Positions 60,570 through 64,000 of a DNA stretch of 64,000 bases are shown in pieces (position 1 is the first letter of the stretch; each line of letters starts with the position of its first letter). Both the position numbers and the translations under genes were made by a program. The notes beneath the pieces were generated by a model. The model ran no database searches. It saw only the letters and a program-made list of their open reading frames with translations, and was not told the DNA's origin. This DNA comes from Phaeobacter porticola (GTDB lineage: Bacteria > Pseudomonadota > Alphaproteobacteria > Rhodobacterales > Rhodobacteraceae): positions 2,790,001-2,854,000 of the forward strand of contig NZ_CP016364.1 of assembly GCF_001888185.1 (NCBI RefSeq). Reading direction: 5' to 3'.

Positions 60570-61259
60570 TCACCCTTTCGGCGCCAGAAGACGCAGGGCG
60601 GCGCGGATCAGCTCTGCCTCATTGGCGTCGGGGTAGGTTGCAGCGGCCTCTGCCACGGCAGCGGCGGCATCCGACGGGCCATATCCCAGATTTCCAAGCG
60701 CAGAGAGCGCCCCCGCAGAGGCGGCGGCGGCGCCGGAGGGGGCCTTTGGCGGTGCCTTGCGGGGCGTCTTACCGGTCTCCACCGGCTCGGCCGGTTCCAC
60801 CACATCCAGTCCGGGGCCGTCCATGGCATCGGCGATGGTGCCGCCCATGGCCATCACACCCGGTGCCTTGTCCTTCAGATCCAACACTATGCGCTGCGCC
60901 GTTTTTGGACCAACGCCTTTGGCCGCCTTCACGGTCGCCCAGTCACCAAGAGCAATGGCGCGGCTGACGCCTTCAGGGCCAAGCGCGCCAAGGATCGCCA
61001 GTGAGACCTTGGCCCCAACCCCCTGCACCGAGGTCAGCAGGCGGTGCCATTCCTTTTCCATCAACGAGGGAAAGCCATAGAGCTGCATCAGATCCTCGCG
61101 CACCACCATATCGGTATAAAGTGCCACCGCCTCTCCCGTGCCGGGGAGCGTGGCCATCGTGCGGTCGGAGCAATAGACGATATAGCCGACGCCGCGCACA
61201 TCGATCAGCACATGATCGCTGCTGCGGTATTCCAGTCGTCCGGTGAGTTTTCCGATCAC
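60570..61259 (-). CDS. ruvA: Holliday junction DNA-binding protein RuvA
   Basis: A 229-residue protein that binds four-way junctions as a tetramer and targets RuvB. The OB-fold N-terminus ([20 protein letters not shown]) is followed by helix-hairpin-helix motifs ([20 protein letters not shown] and [20 protein letters not shown]), then a long Ala/Pro-rich flexible linker and the C-terminal UBA-like domain that contacts RuvB ([20 protein letters not shown]). The linker makes it longer than the ~200-residue enterobacterial protein. It overlaps the ruvC stop by four bases. Confidence 0.97.
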   Translation of the reverse strand: MIGKLTGRLEYRSSDHVLIDVRGVGYIVYCSDRTMATLPGTGEAVALYTDMVVREDLMQLYGFPSLMEKEWHRLLTSVQGVGAKVSLAILGALGPEGVSRAIALGDWATVKAAKGVGPKTAQRIVLDLKDKAPGVMAMGGTIADAMDGPGLDVVEPAEPVETGKTPRKAPPKAPSGAAAASAGALSALGNLGYGPSDAAAAVAEAAATYPDANEAELIRAALRLLAPKG

Positions 61260-61753
61260 GCGCGCTTCTCCTTCAGCTGGCGTTGTTGCGTGCCCCCATA
61301 AAACGCATGACAGATGGCAATGGCCAGAGCATCTGCCGCATCGGCGTTCTTGGGCAGGCAGCCGGGCAGCTGAAGTTTCACCATGTGGAGGATCTGCTCC
61401 TTGGCCGCATGACCCACGCCGACCACAGTTTTCTTGACGCGGTTCGGCGCGTATTCACCCACCGGCAGACCGGCCTGCGCCAATGTCATCAGGGCTACGC
61501 CACGGGCCTGACCCAGTTTCAGCGTGCCCGCACCATCTTTGTTCACGAAGGTCTGTTCGATGGCGGCCTGATCGGGACGGTAGGCCGCGATCACTTCGAT
61601 CACCTGATTGTGGAGCGACAACAGCCGTTCGCCCAGATCATCGCCATCGGAGGTGCAGACGCCATTTGCGACATGGCTGAGACGGGTGCCATGTGATTCG
61701 ATCACCCCCCAACCGAGGTTCCGCAACCCCGGATCGATGCCCAATATTCGCAT
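61256..61753 (-). CDS. ruvC: Crossover junction endodeoxyribonuclease RuvC
   Basis: A 165-residue RNase H-fold resolvase that nicks Holliday junctions. The metal-binding acidic residues are D7 ([10 protein letters not shown]), E66 (QAAIEQTFV), and a pair in [14 protein letters not shown] near residue 140. The ATG at 61753 is the conserved start; an in-frame upstream start at 61885 would add 44 residues unlike the family. It leads the ruvC-ruvA-ruvB operon. Confidence 0.97.
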   Translation of the reverse strand: MRILGIDPGLRNLGWGVIESHGTRLSHVANGVCTSDGDDLGERLLSLHNQVIEVIAAYRPDQAAIEQTFVNKDGAGTLKLGQARGVALMTLAQAGLPVGEYAPNRVKKTVVGVGHAAKEQILHMVKLQLPGCLPKNADAADALAIAICHAFYGGTQQRQLKEKRA

Positions 61754-62114
61754 GTCTGCCCTATCCCTACCCGATGTGGAGGTGTAATTTTCCTCAGGAT
61801 TAGCACAAAAGGCGAACATGTCCAATCGCTTTGCTGGCCCGCATTCTGTGCCCTGCAGGGATGCCGCGCGGCACCTGTGGCGCAAAAACCTACAAATCCT
61901 GTTCTGAAAACGACCCTCTTCCGAGGCGAAACCGACATTCCTTTCGAACAGCTAAAAATGCATCCAATTCCCTTGTTTATATGGACAATCAGCCATGCGT
62001 TTTTCGCATATGACACATGCAATTTCAGCGATTGTCAGGGTCAATTCACATGACTAAGTGCCGTCCATCGCCGCAACGCGGTTCACTGAATTCAACCTCC
62101 GAAAGGACGAGGAC
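61754..62114. other. 361-nt divergent intergenic region ruvC / DUF1127 gene
   Basis: No gene is seen. The central part (about 61940-62050) is A/T-rich and should contain the promoter of the DUF1127 gene. A possible pair is TTGTCA (62032-62037) and, 17 nt on, TAAGTG, which is weak. A partial dyad GCATATG-ACA-CATGC lies at about 62007-62020. Confidence 0.45.
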
Positions 62115-62333
62115 ATGGCTGCTTTTGACACCACCCGCCCCACCTATGGCACCAGCAGCCTGTTTGGCCGCTTTAGCGCCATGACCGCCAGCCTGCTGGC
62201 GGCAATCGTCGACTGGAACGATGCCCGCGCGACCCGCCAGACCCTGGGTCAGCTGAACGACCGGGAACTGGCCGACATTGGCCTGTGCCGCGCAGACATC
62301 GACCGTATTGCCGAGGGTAAGCCCGTCTTCTGA
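62115..62333 (+). CDS. Small DUF1127 domain protein
   Basis: A 72-residue protein. The C-terminal half carries the DUF1127 pattern (TLGQLNDRELADIGLCRADID), an Arg/Asp-rich helical motif, and the N-terminus has an Ala/Leu-rich segment (FSAMTASLLAAIVDWNDARA). Proteins of this family are small and often stress-induced. In Rhodobacter one member has been linked to RNA binding and to co-transcribed small RNAs; such RNAs are not evident here. The ATG at 62115 follows AAGGACGAGG. A strong terminator follows at 62386. Confidence 0.85.
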   Translation: MAAFDTTRPTYGTSSLFGRFSAMTASLLAAIVDWNDARATRQTLGQLNDRELADIGLCRADIDRIAEGKPVF

Positions 62334-62385
62334 GATAGGCTGCTGTCCCGGCACCGCCGGGGGCTACAGATCACCTGACATATGA

Positions 62386-62420
62386 AAAACGCCGCCTCCA
62401 GACGGAGCGCGGCGTTTTCT
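62386..62420 (+). terminator. Terminator after the DUF1127 gene
   Basis: AAAACGCCGC (62386-62395) pairs perfectly with GCGGCGTTTT (62409-62418) around a 13-nt loop with further CTCC/GGAG pairing. The A and T runs flanking the stem allow termination in both directions. It lies 53 nt after the stop. Confidence 0.85.
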
Positions 62421-62539
62421 ATAGGTCTGGTTTGCAGATCTGCGCCTAGGCGACACCCTGCTGCGTCGGACATGACTGCGCGACCGTTTTATGTCGGATG
62501 CCCCCCAGCGCCCGACATCTGGCCCGCCAGCCTGCCCCC

Positions 62540-62884
62540 CTACCGCAGCACAGGCCCGATCTTCTCGGCCAGGAACTGCGACACGGGATCCCGCTGCATC
62601 ACAAATGCACCGGCTTTCTCCAGCCCGGTTCCTGCCCGCAGCTGATCGACACGGAAGTCGTAGCTGCCAAATCCCAGCGCCGCCATCAAGAACCCCTTGA
62701 ACAGCAGAAACGCCGCGACAAACAAGATCAGTGACCGACCGGAAATCCGCGATTGCACCCGTCGCGGCGCGACGACGATCAACCCATCCGGGCCCACCTT
62801 CGCAGTATAACCGCGCGACATGGCCCCGTGTTTGCGTTCCAATCGGTCAAGCCGAGCGTAGAAATTGTTACTCTGTTCACCCAT
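62540..62884 (-). CDS. Hypothetical single-helix membrane protein
   Basis: A 114-residue protein I do not recognise. The N-terminus resembles a short coiled coil (NNFYARLDRLERKHGAM), followed by a small beta-rich stretch (YTAKVGPDGLIVVAPRR), one membrane helix (SLILFVAAFLLFKGFLMAAL) and a periplasmic tail. The ATG at 62884 (MGEQSNN) has AGGG upstream; an in-frame start at 62917 is less likely. It lies 106 nt downstream of prmA on the same strand. Function unknown. Confidence 0.7.
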   Translation of the reverse strand: MGEQSNNFYARLDRLERKHGAMSRGYTAKVGPDGLIVVAPRRVQSRISGRSLILFVAAFLLFKGFLMAALGFGSYDFRVDQLRAGTGLEKAGAFVMQRDPVSQFLAEKIGPVLR

Positions 62885-62989
62885 ACCCAACACCCTGCAA
62901 TGGCTCCCACCATCCACATCTTAATGTTTAGGTAGGGAATGGGACCATTTTGGGGCGGGTCGTTAAAATGCTCAACAAACTTGAACGAT

Positions 62990-63862
62990 TCAGCCCGTTT
63001 TCTGCAAAAGCAGCGTCGTCCAGTCACCAATCTCACTGCGCTGCACCAGATTGATGCCATTCTGTGCATAAACGCCCTGCACTTCATCGGCCTGTTCATT
63101 GAGAAGACCGGAGAGAATCGCATAGCCATCGCTGCGCAGATGGGCCGCTACATCCGGGGCCAATGCAACCAGAGGGCCCTTCAGGATATTGGCGAAGATC
63201 AGGTCATAGGGCGCGGCCTCGGCCAGGGCCGGGGCGTCAAAGCCCGCCGCTTCCAGACATTGCACACGGCCTTCCATGTCGTTGGCCTTCAGATTGGCCT
63301 CTGCCACGTCAACGGCAACCTGATCAATATCGCTGGCCAGAAGCTGCCCGTCCCAGACCCGCGCAGCCGCCATCGCCAGCACCGCTGTGCCGCAGCCGAT
63401 ATCGGCGACTTTTTCGCCGACGAAGCCATCTTCGATCAGCTTGTCCAGCGCCTTCAGGCAGCCCAGGGTGGTGCCGTGGTGACCCGTGCCAAAGGCCATC
63501 GCCGCCTCAATCAGAAGAGGAATGCGGTCGGCAGGCAGTTTGTCGGCATCATGGCTGCCATAGACAAAGAAACGACCGGCTTCGACCGGAGCCAATTCGC
63601 GGCGCACATGGGCAACCCAGTCGGTTTCCGGCAGTTCGGAGATCACAAAGGGCTGAGCATCGAACATGGTCGCCAGCAGCGCCAGACCGGCCTCATCCGG
63701 GGTCTCGGTGAAATAGCCGCCAACCTCCCACAGGCCGGAGCCGTCTTCGACCTCAAACACGCCAAGGCCGGTGGGCTCGGGCGTCAGACGCTCCATCGCC
63801 GCGCCAAGCGCTTCGGCGGGGGCTTTTCCGGTCAGGGTGGTCAGGGCGGTGAAGGTGGGCAT
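62990..63862 (-). CDS. prmA: Ribosomal protein L11 methyltransferase
   Basis: A 290-residue class I SAM-dependent methyltransferase that trimethylates ribosomal protein L11. The N-terminal L11-recognition domain occupies ~1-110. The PrmA signature AFGTGHHGTT (123-132) precedes the SAM loop VADIGCGTAVLA (152-163), and the catalytic-site segment DLIFANILKGPL follows near residue 225. The family is strongly conserved; length is normal. It is the first of the minus-strand genes read inward from the right edge that is complete. Confidence 0.95.
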   Translation of the reverse strand: MPTFTALTTLTGKAPAEALGAAMERLTPEPTGLGVFEVEDGSGLWEVGGYFTETPDEAGLALLATMFDAQPFVISELPETDWVAHVRRELAPVEAGRFFVYGSHDADKLPADRIPLLIEAAMAFGTGHHGTTLGCLKALDKLIEDGFVGEKVADIGCGTAVLAMAAARVWDGQLLASDIDQVAVDVAEANLKANDMEGRVQCLEAAGFDAPALAEAAPYDLIFANILKGPLVALAPDVAAHLRSDGYAILSGLLNEQADEVQGVYAQNGINLVQRSEIGDWTTLLLQKTG

Positions 63863-63966
63863 GGCGGTCTCCGGGCAAAGGTTGCACAGCGCCTAGGCCC
63901 GTCGGCGGCGCAGGTCAAGAGCCGTGGCCGCGGCCCCGTATTGGGACAGGGCCAGCGGCCTGCGCG

Positions 63967-64000
63967 TTATTCTGCCGGGGCGGTGCCCTGCCATTTCGAA
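63967..64000 (-). CDS. Possible C-terminal end of a gene entering from the right
   Basis: On the minus strand, the window edge opens into a frame reading SKWQGTAPAE and a TAA stop at 63967-63969. The short Ala/Pro/Glu ending looks like a natural protein C-terminus, and prmA starts 105 nt further on. Ten codons are too few for identification. Confidence 0.25.
   Translation of the reverse strand, partial: SKWQGTAPAE

Noticed and set aside
1-64000. Prophage, insertion sequence, CRISPR or toxin-antitoxin system
   Set aside because: No integrase, transposase, terminal repeats, regularly spaced repeats or paired small toxin/antitoxin genes were seen; gene content and codon use are uniform.

Overview
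This 64 kb window is chromosomal DNA of an alphaproteobacterium, most likely a marine Rhodobacteraceae member of the Roseobacter group (Phaeobacter/Ruegeria-like). The basis is high GC with strong third-position bias, the cytochrome aa3 oxidase assembly cluster running into thrC and an M16 peptidase, Flp pilins with the GAVTVDW motif, a perfect FNR-type box, and a conserved ybgC-tolQRAB-pal-cpoB-tilS-ftsH order. No tRNA, rRNA, CRISPR array, insertion sequence or prophage was seen. It reads as core genome carrying one accessory-type machine, a Tad pilus locus.

Layout. 1-5.0 kb: a truncated DUF1178 gene, an EcsC-like protein, an acetyltransferase, a flavin reductase, a CatB-type acetyltransferase and a SulP transporter. 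5.2-9.4 kb: a membrane protein with near-identical 48-residue repeats, the methylthioadenosine/adenine salvage pair mtnP-apt, and a secreted fasciclin protein. 9.6-12.9 kb: an MFS transporter, a GlcD-type FAD dehydrogenase and a second GNAT protein. 12.9-20 kb (minus strand): ctaC-ctaB-small protein-ctaG-ctaE-surf1-thrC-M16, which assembles cytochrome c oxidase without the subunit I gene. 20.1-27.6 kb: tldD with an FNR box in front, dprA, topA and the 3-oxoacid CoA-transferase pair. 27.7-29.2 kb: a small membrane protein and a lytic transglycosylase.

29.6-41.7 kb is the Tad/Flp locus: two tiny pilins, cpaB, cpaC, an OmpA-like lipoprotein, cpaE, cpaF, tadB, tadC, two TPR lipoproteins, the prepilin peptidase and, after a palindrome-rich gap, a AAA ATPase of unknown role. 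No tadE/tadF/tadG minor pseudopilin genes are present. Several hairpins divide the locus into possible transcription units. 41.8-45.5 kb: an Lhr-type helicase, the PdeM nuclease and a thioesterase.

45.5-64 kb is almost entirely minus strand: folD, chorismate mutase and fhs (one-carbon metabolism); a MOSC protein; ftsH, tilS and the Tol-Pal envelope system with ybgC; a family-specific hypothetical protein; ruvCAB (Holliday junction resolution); a DUF1127 protein on the plus strand; a small membrane protein; and prmA.

No wholly new multi-gene system can be shown from sequence alone. The best leads are an 18-bp palindrome present identically at 5.1 and 59.3 kb, a dispersed intergenic element seen at three places, the AAA ATPase beside the Tad locus, the CpaE protein that has lost its P-loop lysine, and hairpins touching the start signals of the MFS and chorismate mutase genes.
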